A DNA stretch of 64,000 bases. Source: Macrolepiota albuminosa (taxonomy: Eukaryota > Basidiomycota > Agaricomycetes > Agaricales > Agaricaceae). The translations under genes and the position numbers were made by a program. Below, in pieces: positions 44,598 to 55,002 of the stretch. The stretch spans positions 518,524-582,523 of the forward strand of contig JAMWFC010000100.1 in assembly GCA_027475525.1 (NCBI GenBank), read 5' to 3'. Every line of letters begins with the position of its first letter. Position 1 is the stretch's first letter. The notes below the pieces were generated by a model. That model did no database searches. It was not told the origin of the DNA and saw nothing but the letters and a program-made list of their open reading frames with translations.

Positions 44598-46539
44598 ATG
44601 TCGCGTACGCCAACGCATTCCCCGACGCCCCCGCAAACGAATGAGGTCGCGCCCCTCATGGCGTGGGAAGTCCGGGACGTGCGTTACCGGGCTCGACTCG
44701 ACCGGGAGCGCGTGGCGGCGCTCGCCAAGCAACGTGAGTACTCCCGCGCCGCCCCTTTACCCCACTGACCTTTCCTTTTCAGAACAACGCAACATTTCGG
44801 CCCCGGAGGCGGGTCCCAGCCGACTCCCGGAATCTGTTCCCGGGGCCGGTTCCAGTCGTCCTGCGCCGACGTTCGCGCGCATGACTGTTCGTCCTCCCCG
44901 TCCGCAGCCCCCTCCCCGTCCTAGATTGCCTGCCCCCCGCTTTCGTTGTTCTGGGATGGAGGTGGGGGCCGTGTCGGAGGTCCCGGAGAGTCGACGTGTC
45001 GCGTGGGCGGACGCGACACAGGATCTGTTTGTGGAGGCCCTGGAGAGGCTCCGGGGTCTGCCTACCCACGCCTGGTGCGTGAATAACGGACCGGTGAGTT
45101 GTTGCCCTACCTCTGATCTCTCTTGCTGACTCCGGTGTAGTGCTTGCACTGTGCTCGCCGAGGCGTACTTTGCGAGTTCGAAGTCCCGGGCCCCTCGTCC
45201 CGCTGGGACACGGCCGTGTGTGAGGCTTGCTGCCTCAACCACGAACGTTGTTCCGTGTCGGCGCTGTGGAGGGCACGCTGTGTCGCCCGGGAGCAGGGAT
45301 GGCCGTTGGGGGAGGTTACCCGGAGGATGGGGGTAGAGGAGCGGGACTGGGTGGCGGAGCCTGCAGGGGAGGTGGTGGAGCCGGTAGGGGGGGTGCCTGC
45401 AGCGCCCGCGGAGGCGTCCAGTGGGGGGTCGGGGGGCCGAGGGGCCATTCGGGTGGGGGGCCGGGGGCGGCCCGTAGTCCTGATCACCCGTCGGGTGACG
45501 GGGGGTCGGGGGGCCGAGGGGCCATTCGGGTGGGGGGCCGGGGGCGGCCCGTAGTCCTGATCACCCGTCGGGTGACCCGGGCCGGGGCCGGCGGTCACGA
45601 GGGTCGCGGGGGGCGCCCCGACAAGGGGAAGAGGCGGGCGTCGCCTAGTCCCTCCCCGGGCCCATCCAAGAGGGCGTGCCTGCCCCTGAGGACCCCATCC
45701 CCGATCTCCCCCCCGCGTCTGTCCCCAGCAACATTCTCCCCCCTGTCCGGGGGACTCCAAGCCGGTGAAGTCGGGGCCCTGCAGGAGCCGGAGCAGGGGG
45801 GTCACGGGGAGGGGGCGAGGGAGGAGGGGGACTCCAAGCCGGTGAAGTCGGGGCCCTGCAGGAGCCGGAGCAGGGGGGTCACGGGGAGGGGGCGAGGGAG
45901 GAGATGGTGGCTGGGCGGGGTTTGGAGGAGGGTCAGGAGGCGATGACCCGGGACCTGGAGGAGGCCAGGGTCGCCCGGGGGGAAGCGGAGGCGGAGCTAG
46001 AGGCTCTGAGGGCGAGGCTCGGGCAGGGGGTGGGGCTTCCGGGAGGTGAGGGGCTGGCGGAGGCCCTACGTCGGGATGTGGTGGTGGCCCGTATGGCCTC
46101 ACTGAGTGAGTTTCCCTATCCCTGGGTTTGATTTCCCACTGACATTTCCAGGCTGGGCCCGGGAGCACCGACTGCTCTTGGACGGGGCGGCCGCGGCACT
46201 TGCGGCGCTGCAGGAGGGGCAGCGCCCTGAGGTAACGACTCCCGGGGTAGAACGGGGCCTCGACTTGTTGGGGCGGGTGGTGTCGGCACACCGGCGGAGG
46301 AACGTGCCCGCCCCCGGTTCCTGGTTCGAGAGAATCTCGACTTGTTGGGGCGGGTGGTGTCGGCACACCGGCGGAGGAACGTGCCCGCCCCCGGTTCCTG
46401 GTTCGAGAGAATTTTGGACGAGGGTGAGTCTCTCCCGTCCTGGGAGCAGCTGGCGGAGGAGGTGCTGCGGGAGCACGGCCTGGGGGGGATGGGGGAGGGG
46501 TTCCGAGGCTGGCCGGGGGAGGGAGGCAAGGGCCGGTAG
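44598..46539 (+). CDS. Antisense spliced gene in element F: cysteine-cluster protein
   Basis: Predicted exons are 44598-44733, 44783-45093, 45141-46105 and 46152-46539, with GT-AG introns of 46-49 bases. The third exon opens with C-x2-C-x6-C-x15-C-x2-C-x6-C (45141-45239), a Zn2Cys6-like cluster. The intron directly before the first cysteine is in phase 0, exactly as in the G gene. A Pro-rich N-terminus precedes it; a basic Ser/Pro-rich region (KRRASPSPSPGPSKR) and a coiled-coil-like segment (EEARVARGEAEAELEALRA, near 45960-46020) follow. Three 77-base duplications (45423-45576, 45749-45902, 46259-46412) shift the frame and are probably assembly errors. It runs opposite to pol, tail-to-tail. 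The role is unknown; DNA binding is inference. Confidence 0.72.
45423..45576. repeat. 77-base direct duplication 7 (element F antisense gene)
   Basis: Two exact copies in the third exon of the antisense gene, shifting its frame. Confidence 0.95.
45749..45902. repeat. 77-base direct duplication 8 (element F antisense gene)
   Basis: Two exact copies in the third exon of the antisense gene, shifting its frame. Confidence 0.95.
46259..46412. repeat. 77-base direct duplication 9 (element F antisense gene)
   Basis: Two exact copies in the last exon of the antisense gene, shifting its frame. Confidence 0.95.
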
Positions 46540-46838
46540 TTTCTTTTGCTTTTCCTTTGTTGTTCCCTTTTTTTTTTTTTTTTTTCTTGTCGTTTGTTCG
46601 TCCTGTCCCGACCGCTACTGTAGAATATGTAAAGTAAAAAAAATGTATATACTTGGTTTCCCGGAGTAAAGGGTGGTGTAAGGGGCGAAAGAAGACCGAA
46701 AAACAGAAGGTGCCTTGCCCCGGTTCCAGGATGCCACTACGAAATGGTACTAAAAGAGAGTAAGATCTAGACAGGGAAAGCAGAAAATATACATGGGAGT
46801 TGAATCCCTACTGAGCCCAGAGGCGGGGGTTACGCCCA
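46540..46838. other. Convergent intergenic zone in element F
   Basis: 300 bases between the antisense gene stop and the pol stop. It contains a run of about 21 T near 46567-46587 and an A-rich segment near 46630-46650. No gene is seen. It resembles the equivalent spacer in element G and may hold 3' end signals for both strands. Confidence 0.5.
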
Positions 46839-49800
46839 CTACTGCCGTCTGTGAGTCCTGCGCCCGGGAAGATCGTTCCCCGGGTGCCGTTGTTGGAAGT
46901 TCCGGAGTTTGTCGAGGGCGCCTTCGAGGTTTCGGCGCGGTTCCCAAGTGTCGTCTTCCGGGCCGTATCCCTTCCATCGTACAAGGAAGTGGGGTCGTCC
47001 ACGAATGTTCCGGGAGTCGAGGATGTCTTCAACCTCGTAGTGGTACTCGTCCTCGACCTCGACCGGGGGAGGGGGCTCGGGGCGTCGTTCAGGGAAGGGA
47101 TCCGGGGGGTGTCGTTCCAGGAGGCGGACGTGGAATACCGGGTGCAGACCTTTTAGTCCCGGGGGGAGCTCGATCTTGTAGGCGTGGGATGAGACCTTCT
47201 TCAATATTTTGAACGGGCCGAGACGCTTGTGATCGAGTTTTGGGGAGGGCCGGCGGGTGCGGAGGTGTCGTCGATCTAACCATACCTTTGTCCCGGAGGC
47301 CCAGTTGGGGGTGTCTTCCCGTTTCCGGTTGGCGTGTTTCACATAGGCCCGGTTCGCGATGTCGATCTCTTCCCGGAGAAACTCGTGAAGGGATTGGAGA
47401 TCCCGGGCAACCTCGTGGGCTAGGCCCGGTTCGCGATGTCGATCTCTTCCCGGAGAAACTCGTGAAGGGATTGGAGATCCCGGGCGACCTCGTGGGCGGC
47501 GTGCGACGGGATGTCCCGGAGCGAGAGCGTCAGTCGAGGGTGGTATCCCTTGTTGGCAAAGAAGGGTGATACCCCGGTGGCAGAGTGTGGCGTGTTGTTG
47601 TAGGTGAACTCGGCCAGGGGGAGCTCGGCGCGCCAGTCGTCCTGCAAGTAGTTGACGTACAGCCGGAGGTACTGCTCGAGGGACTGGTTGACCCTTTTGG
47701 TTTGGCCGTCGGTTTCGGGGTGGTAGGCGGTAGAGAGGTTAGTCTTTACTTCAAGTGCCTTACACAGGGAAGTCCAAAACTTGGACACGAAGAGAGGGCC
47801 ATGGTCGGAGACGATGTCGTCCGGGAGTCCATGTTTGGCAAAGACGTGCTCGAGGAACAGCCGGGCGAAGTCCGGGGCGGTATCCGTGGTGTGGCAGGGT
47901 AGGAAGATGCCCTGTTTGGTCAGCCTGCACACAACGACGAGAATAGCATTGAACCCTTCAGATTCCGGGAGCTCGACGATGTGGTCTAGAGATATGGAGG
48001 ACCAGGGGCGTCGCCCGACCGGCAGGGGTTTCAGGAGTCCGTACGGTCGGTGTCGGGGGACCTTGGCCCGGAGGCAGGGCTCGCACGATCGAATGTAACG
48101 GGTCACGTCCTTCTTCAATCCTGGCCAAAAGTAAGTCCGGGAGATGAGCTGGAGGGTCTTACGTATTCCAGGATGTCCCCGGAGTTTGTGGTCGTGGTGT
48201 TGGCGGAGGACGTCGTAGCGAAGTCGGGCGTGGTCCGGGACGTAGATGCGGCCGTCCCAGAGGAGGAGTCTCTTGTCGGGGGACAAGGAGAAGGCGGGGT
48301 CCCGGTCGGTTCCATCGGAAGAGTTTCGGGGGTCGTGTTCGGTGAAGTACTTGTCTCGGGGGGCGCGGCGGATCTGGTTCAGGGTTCCTTCGTTGTTTAA
48401 GATCAGTACAGCATTCAGATGTTCGGGAGGGATCACCACGCAATGATTGAACGCATTGCGTTCCGCCTCGAACGACTTCTTGGGGTAGACGTCCGGACGA
48501 CGGGTGAGGGCATCGGGTTTGGCGCCAAGTCGTCCCGGGCGGTACTGGATCGTGAAGTCGTATTCCGAGAGGATCTCGGACCATCGGGCCTGCCGTCGAC
48601 TGAGTTGCTTGGTCGTGGTGAAGTACTGCAGGTTATTATGATCCGAATAGACCTGGATCCGGTGCCGGGCTCCCTCGAGGTAGGCCCGCCATTGCTTGAA
48701 GGCTTCGACGATGGCGAGGAGTTCCTTGTCGTAAATGTCATAGTTGAGCTCGGCGTCGATCATGGACCGGGTGTAGAAAGCGACTGGCCGGGACTCCCCA
48801 CCGTCAGGCCCCATCTGTGAGAGGATCCCGGCGATGGCGTAGTTGGACGCGTCACATTCCAGGATGATCGGGAGGGCCAGGTCGTAGTGCCGGAGTACCG
48901 GGGCGACTGTGAAAGCCTCCTTGAGCAAGTTAAAGACGCTCTGGCACTTACTGTCCCAGTTCCAGGCGATGCCCTTACGCGTGAGCCGGTTGAGGGGTTT
49001 CGTGATCCCGGAGTAGTTGTCTATAAACCTCCGGTAAAAGTTAGCGAAACCCAAGAAAGACTGTACTTCCTTGACGTTCCGGGGCTGCGGCCAGTTGACG
49101 ATGGCCTCGACCTTGTGGGGGTCCATGCGAACGCCATTCGGGGATACTATGACGCCAAGATACTCAACCTCTTCTGTATGAAATGAACACTTCTCGGGCT
49201 TGGCGTGGAGGTTGTGCTTCCGGAGGCGCTCGAGGACTTGCCAGACATGCTTCTGGTGATCCTCCGGTGAGTCGGAATAAATGAGGATGTCGTCCAGGTA
49301 GACGATCACGAAGACGTTGCTCATGTCGTGGAAGATGTCGTTCATGAAGTATTGGAACGTGGCAGGGGAGTTAGTCATTCCGAAAGGCATCACAAGGTAC
49401 TCAAACAGACCATACCGCGTGCGGAACGCGGTTTTCCACTCGTGTCCCGGGGCGATGCGGACGTTGTTGTAACCGGAGCGGAGGTCGATCTTTGTATAAA
49501 CCTTGGCACTGCGGAGTCGATCGACCAGATCGCCAATGAGCGGGAGCGGGTAGCGGTTCTTCTTGGTGATCTTATTGAGTCCCCGGTAGTCGACACAGAG
49601 TCGGAGCGAGCCGTCCTTCTTCTTGGCGAATAGAACCGGGGCTCCGGCGGCGGAGGCGGAGGGTTGGATAAATCCCTTACCGAGCATTTCGTCGAGGTAG
49701 CCCTTGAGGGCCCGGAGTTCGACCTCTGACATGTTGTAGACCTTGCCGAAAGGGGGGGTGGCTCCTTCCTCGAGGTCGATGGTGTGATCATAGGGGCGAT

Positions 49801-49919
49801 GAGGGGGGATCTCCTTGGCGTCTCCTTCGGAGAATACGTCAGCGAACTCGTGATACTCCGGGGGAACTACTTCTCGGAGGATTTGCTCCTCAGTTTTCTG
49901 TTCCGGGGGAATAGCGTCC
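46839..49919 (-). CDS. pol: Element F RT, RNase H, integrase and chromodomain
   Basis: The main open stretch (49732-47420, 770 codons) has RT with YLDD ([12 protein letters not shown], near 49285), RNase H ([32 protein letters not shown]) and integrase with its zinc domain ([21 protein letters not shown]; 48060-48175). The core has SLDHIVELP and VSDHGPLF, but the catalytic Glu is Lys: DGQTKRVNQ at 47696-47698, where D has DGQTERVNQ. After the 77-base duplication at 47344-47497 the frame continues (47342-46839) into [11 protein letters not shown] and a chromodomain ([29 protein letters not shown]). Discounting one copy makes a single frame. The Glu to Lys change should abolish integration by this copy. 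Confidence 0.9.
47344..47497. repeat. 77-base direct duplication 10 (element F integrase)
   Basis: Two copies with a single mismatch (A/G near 47409). Dropping one joins integrase to the chromodomain frame. Confidence 0.95.
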
Positions 49920-49921
49920 CC

Positions 49922-51378
49922 TCATAGGTGTTCTTCCGGGAGAGAAGGCGAGGTGTGCAGCTGAAACATGGGAGTTCCCTCCCTCATGAGGCGGGCGAAG
50001 AGGGCGGCCCCAATGATCCTAATGTCGAGTGCGCTCGGGTCGATCGGGGTTGCGGGAGCATCGGCCAGAGCGGGTGTGACGCGTGTCTGAGACCGGCAGG
50101 GGTAGTTCGGCCCTTTGTACTTGTTCCGAGGAATGTTCGGGGGTCGATCGGGGGCCTTGCGGTCTCGGACGTGCGTGGGGGGCGCGGCAGTCGTCCCGGG
50201 GGTGTCGGGCGTCGGGTTGTTTCCTAGGGCCCGGAGGTGCACGGCGGTCGAGGGGTGGTCTTTGGGTCCTGGGAAGGTCATGGTGAGCGTCCTCCAATCG
50301 ATGTCGGGGTTCGTGTTGCGCAGCCAGGGTAGTCCCAGCACCATCGGGGTCGATTCGTGAAGTCGCGTGACCAGGAAGTCGGAAGTGAACTCGTAGTTGT
50401 TGTCCAGGGTCACACGTCCCGAGTGAGACCCTTGGATGGGCCCGGAGGAGGAGGGGGTGCCGTCGAGGCGCTGCAGGCGGAGGGGCTGGTCGAGGGAGTC
50501 GTGGGGGAGGTCGAGGGCGTCGCTGATGAAAACCCCGGTGGCTCCGCTGTCGATAAGGGCCGATATCGGTCCTGGGGCGCCGTCCAACCTGGCATTGATG
50601 ACGAAGGATCGGGACGAACGAGACTGGAGTCCGGGGGGTGGTGGGGGCTCGTCCGGGGGGTCCTTCGGGGTTGGATTTGAGGAGTGGGGGATGTCGAAGG
50701 GGAGTTGCTGGTCGTCGGGGGTCGGGTCCCGGGTCAGGCGAAGGGTGAGGTGTCGCCAATCAATGCGGGGGTTAGTGTCCCGGAGCCATGGGAGCCCTAG
50801 GACCAGGGGTGCGGAAGGGTGGAGTTTGGTTATCAACATCCGGAGGGTGTGAGTCTGTCCGTTGGTGAAGGTAACGGGCATACGCACAAAATGAGTGATG
50901 TCCCCCGCCGTAGAGGCGTCGCCGTCGAAGAGGCAGAGTCGTACCGGGACCGGGAGTCGCTGGGCGGGTTCCGGGGTGAGGATAGACCATGCTTCGTCGA
51001 TGAAGTTGTCGGTGGCGCCGCTGTCGACGAGGGTGTTGAGGGGAGTTCCGGAGGGGGTGAGGCGGGTTTTGAGGAGATGAAGTTGTCGGTGGCGCCGCTG
51101 TCGACGAGGGTGTTGAGGGGAGTTCCGGAGGGGGTGAGGCGGGTTTTGAGGAGGAGAGAGTGCGAAGAGTGGGAGGGTAGGTAAGCCGCGAGGGTGTCCT
51201 GTATGAGCGTCGTAGAGCGAAGATGTGAGACCGGGGCGGAGAAGACGTCGGGGTTGATTCCGCGATTTAGGGCGTCTTCCGGGTCTAAATCGCCGGGTCG
51301 TTTTCCGAATACTCGTAGGTGGCGTCCTCCCCTTTGAAGGTCCAGGTGGCACGTCCCATGACCTGTCGTTTGGGGCAC
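49922..51378 (-). CDS. Element F aspartic protease region
   Basis: Two DSG-type segments occur: TLVDSGATDNFI (near 51000-51130, duplicated by the 77-base repeat 50999-51152) and ALIDSGATGVFI near 50530-50570. Each is followed by a PLVLGLPWLR or PMVLGLPWLR block (50790 and 50335), so the region encodes two tandem retropepsin-like domains. A TGA at about 49922-49924 separates this frame from RT; CTA-TGA-GGG suggests an original CGA. Upstream, the frame overlaps the gag end by about 90 bases in the -1 register. A tandem duplication of the protease domain is unusual and worth noting. Confidence 0.8.
50999..51152. repeat. 77-base direct duplication 11 (element F protease)
   Basis: Two exact copies that repeat the DSG segment of the first protease domain. 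Dropping one unites the protease frames. Confidence 0.95.
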
Positions 51379-52918
51379 TCGGAGATGAAATGATCTTTCT
51401 CACCACAGAGTATGCAAACACCCTCCCTTCTCCGTCGTTCCTGCACATCCGTCGGGACTTCGATCCAGGGTCGTCCCTTCTTTTGAAGCTGGTTGGCTCG
51501 GAGGGCCTCTTCGTCCCGCTTGTCGTCGAAGTCGAAGTCTTCGGGGTCTTCCGGGGGTTCCTTGGGGCTTGGCACGTCGCCCGGGTCGTGGGCGGCCACG
51601 GCGGCGTTGAGTTGGGCCTGGGGGCGGGCGCCGCTGCCGGGGTTAGCATTGGGCGGGCCGCAACTCACCGGGGGTCGGCCGCCAGGGAACACGGGGGGAC
51701 CGGGATTTCGACCTTGGGGGTTGGGAGCTTCGCCGGAGGGCCAAGGGGGTCCTCCTCTAGGGTTCCAGGGGGGTCGGGAATTCGAATACTCGCTGCGGTC
51801 TTCCCAGTAGCGTTGGTCGATCTGCATGACGAGGGCCTTGTATCCGTCGTAGGAGGGTTGTTTCGGGGCGAGTCGGAGGATGTCCTTGATGCGTTGTGGC
51901 AGGGCGCGGCGGAGGGCGTACTGGAGGGCGCTGTAGTTCCAACCTGTTTTGTAAGCTTCCTTCTCAAAACGTACGATAAAGGTGGTGAAACGTTCTTCCG
52001 AGCGCATCCGGAGATTGAAGAGGTTGTCCTCGGCCTCGGCCACGGTGTTGTATATCCCGAATTTCCTGGAGAACTCGTCGACGAAGGCCTGCCAGCGAGC
52101 GAGTGCCGGGTTGTTGGGGTCGAACTGGATGAGGGCCGTGTAGTGATCGAAGGCGATCCCCTGGAGGTACGACGTGGCAAAGGCCACCCGGGAGCTGTCA
52201 ACCTGAAATGTGAGCGGCTTTGCCTGAAACGTATTGAGACACTGAGTGAGGAAGGTACGCCATTTTCGGGGGTCCCAGCCCGTGAAAGCGTCGGGCTTTT
52301 GGATGTCCAATCGTCCTTCGCGGGCGAGGGCGTCGCGAGCGTCGTCCGGTCCGGCAGCGTTGCGGGGGGGAGGGCCAGCATTGTAATAGTAGTAGTAATG
52401 ATTACCCCCCCCTCCTTGAGGAGGAAAAGCACCAAGGGCGGGGCCCCACCCGCCGGGAGGTCCTCCTCCGGGTGGCTCACCTGGGGGTCCACGCCTGGGG
52501 GAAAAGCACCAAGGGCGGGGCCCCACCCGCCGGGAGGTCCTCCTCCGGGTGGCTCACCTGGGGGTCCACGCCTGGGTGGCCCGTTGTCCTAAGGGGGTTC
52601 GTTCCTGCCAGGAGGGGGCCGGGTCTCCACGCCGGGAGTGGCGGAGGTGGAGGGCCTGGGGGTCGTCCTCGAGGTTCAGCTGGGGGTGGCGGAGGCAGTC
52701 GGAGAGGGTTCGGCGGCGTCGGGTCAGGTGGAGGAGGATTAGGTGCTGGGTCGGGTGCCGGGTTGCGCGGGGGACGTTCAATCTGGGAGGGTCGTGCTTG
52801 TATCGGGGGTCGTGGGGGGTTTCGTAGGTCGAAGTGGGGTGGCGGATCGCGGCGGAAGTTGCGTTCCAGAGGGGCCGGGGCGGACGTGGGGGGCGGTGCT
52901 GGTGCCGGGGCGGGCGTG
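51285..52918 (-). CDS. gag: Element F gag, capsid and CCHC region
   Basis: The open stretch 52526-51285 includes the capsid-like DAFTGWDPRKWRTFLTQCLN (near 52290), FVDEFSRKFGIYNTVAEAED (near 52070) and ERFTTFIVRFEKEAYKTGW, then a Pro/Gly-rich linker and the canonical knuckle CILCGEKDHFISEC near 51395. It ends at a TAG at 51285, overlapping the protease frame, which is -1. Upstream, 52577-52918 is a Pro-rich coding stretch broken from it by the 77-base duplication 52423-52576 and at least one further frame change. A run of five tyrosines occurs near 52390. Confidence 0.85.
52423..52576. repeat. 77-base direct duplication 12 (element F gag)
   Basis: Two exact copies in a Pro/Gly-rich part of gag. 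Confidence 0.95.
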
Positions 52919-53718
52919 TGTCAGATTCCGCTGAATCGGGGGCTTTCCGGGAAAGCGACGCCCTTACGATGCGGACTTGATCTACGGATACTCGGGTGTC
53001 TGGAACTCCGGGGCTAGGACTCCGGGGTTCAAGACGAGGACAGGGGTAATCCCGGGAGAGGGGACTAGAGTCCGGGGGTTTTGGGTGAGAGTGGCTGGGA
53101 GTTAGAGGGGGTCGAGTCGTGAACCGGAGGTTCTAAGACGAGACCAAGTTAGTAACTTAAGAGTCGCGAAGTGCGTACCAAAGCTTAGAGCACGCGAATA
53201 CTAAGGCGTGCCAGTCGAAGCGTACCAAACAAGGCGTACCAGTCAAACAGAGGGCACGCAATATCCAAAGTAACAGTATGCAATATCAAGACTAGCGAAT
53301 ACAACGGGGAGCTATACTATAAGTACTACGGATCGTGTCTCGGGATTCCGGGGTGTCTGGGATGAGTTCCGGGGGCCATTGAGTAGCGGCCGGGGACTGT
53401 ATACCGGGATCGCGCGTGTGGGGACGCGCGATCAATTGGTGCGGAGGGAGGTTGTGATGCGTGGGGCGTGATGCGTGATGGCCGGATGCGAGCCGCGTGA
53501 TCTGATCGTTGATGGCGGGTGATCCCGGGGTCCGTGATGCAGGGGTCCCGGGGGGCTGGCTGATGGCGATCGTTGATGGCTGATGGCAGTCCTCGATGCG
53601 TGTGATGGCGGCGTCGGCAGCGGCGGGGGCGGGGTGCGCTGTGGGATTGACGAAAGAGGTTCCCGGATGGGACTCCGGGGGTGTCCCGGGGAGGTTCCGG
53701 GGGGGAGGGGTCGTGACA
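52919..53718 (-). repeat. Solo LTR of the F family nested inside element F
   Basis: 800 bases with the same ends as the F LTRs (TGTCAGATTCCGC to GTCGTGACA), flanked by the perfect duplication GCGTG (52914-52918 and 53719-53723). It lies within the Pro-rich part of F gag, whose frame is open on both sides. It is longer than the F LTRs, with extra repeated words around 53510-53600. Left by recombination of a second F-family insertion. Confidence 0.9.
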
Positions 53719-54972
53719 GCGTGGGCGTGGGACGTTGTTCGTTGTTGTCGCACGTGAGCTCGTCAATGTAGCATAGCGTGTCGTCCGTACTAGGGGTGTC
53801 CGCCCGGGCTCTACCGGGGCTCGTCGGGGGCGGCGGTCGGGCGTTGTCCATTCGCGGGAGGGGTTCCAGGGGTCTCTGGGGCTGCCCCCAGGTCTCGAAG
53901 GTACTAGGAACGGAATTAGCCCTGCGACGAGTTGACAAGCCTACCGTGCGGGCAGCGGGTTGGTCGAAGAGGCCTCCAGTCAGGTTGAGGGACCGTAATA
54001 TGGCTGAGGCGTTCTGCCGTTCTTCCCGTTGTCGTTGCTCCAGAGTGGGGACCGTGGGGGCTGCCGGGACTGCTGGGGCTGGTTCCGGGGGTTCCCGTCA
54101 AATGTGAATCGAGCGACCTGGGTCCGCGGAGTCGTTGAGGGGCCGAGGGGAGGGGGACGCGTAGACTTTGTCGAGCAGTTGCTGTAATTCTTCCCGGAGG
54201 ATCGTATTGCGCCTATACTTTACCATGGTTTGCTCCGGGAGTTCTCCTCGCGTGAGGCGATCCCCGAATTTGACCAGGCAGTGAGCCCATTCCTCCGGAG
54301 TGCCTTCGAAGTCGTCGTGTCCGAACTCCACGAGCAGCGTCCTTGTCCGTTGCGCGAAGCTCTCTGGCGAGATCCTGAGGGAGCGGAGTACCTCGTCCCG
54401 TTGCCGTTCATACTCCTCGAGGCGTCGTCGTCCCATTGGCGAGGGAGGGGTTCGAGCGGGTGGGGCGGCGGCCGGGTAATGACGAAGGGGGTAGTCAGGG
54501 TAGGGGGGTCCTCGGGGTTCTCGGGGTTGGGGGACGGGGCGCTGATAACCGTAGTAGGGGGTGGGTGCAAAGGGGCCCTCGCTGGGGGGAATCGGGCGAG
54601 GTCCACTGGGATGGGGCGCTGATAACCGTAGTAGGGGGTGGGTGCAAAGGGGCCCTCGCTGGGGGGAATCGGGCGAGGTCCACTGGGTGCGGGTGGGGTC
54701 TCCGGCGGGCCCCCGGGGATGCTCCGGTACGAGGGGACCTCCACGGGTCGTGCCATGGCTAAGTTGGGCGGAGGGGCCCAGCTGGCTGAGGGCCCTAGGT
54801 CGTAGAGGGACGGGTCGGGGGCCCAGTGGCGGTGGAGATATGGAGGGTCGTACGGGAGAGGTGGGTAGGCGGGGCGGGGGGTCTGCGCGGAGTAGTGGTC
54901 GGGTACCGGGCGTCCGTAAGGGTCGGTCTGGTACCCGGTGGGGTAGTAAGTGTGAGTATACATAGCCATCAA
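53719..54972 (-). CDS. Element F gag N-terminal region
   Basis: Starts at ATG 54972 or 54969, only about 18-21 bases after the primer-binding site. The first 110 residues are Tyr/Pro-rich (MYTHTYYPTGYQTD). After the 77-base duplication 54534-54687, which breaks the frame, a helical segment follows (RRRLEEYERQRDEVLRSLRI near 54400; EEWAHCLVKFGDRL near 54270). Discounting one copy unites 54972-54690 with 54534-54098. A TGA at about 54098 (TGA-CGG, probably from CGA) interrupts, and the frame continues to 53719, where the solo LTR enters. Probably the N-terminal part of Gag. Confidence 0.65.
54534..54687. repeat. 77-base direct duplication 13 (element F gag N-terminus)
   Basis: Two copies with one mismatch (C/T at 54535/54612). 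Dropping one unites the N-terminal gag frame. Confidence 0.93.
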
Positions 54973-54989
54973 GAACGGTGTAAGGAGAG

Positions 54990-55001
54990 AGTCTTGATAT
55001 T
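54990..55001 (-). promoter_or_regulatory. Self-priming primer-binding site of element F
   Basis: One base inside the 5' LTR the minus strand reads AATATCAAGACT. The same LTR holds its exact complement, AGTCTTGATATT (55367-55378), about 28 bases downstream of a TATA box on the minus strand, that is, where the RNA should start. This is the arrangement of Tf1-type elements, in which the RNA 5' end folds back as the primer. Confidence 0.75.
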
Positions 55002-55002
55002 A

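Noticed and set aside
44757..46366. Large Pro/Arg-rich minus-strand ORFs opposite the F antisense gene
   Set aside because: Low-complexity shadows in GC-rich sequence. They ignore the introns of the plus-strand gene and contain no recognisable domain.
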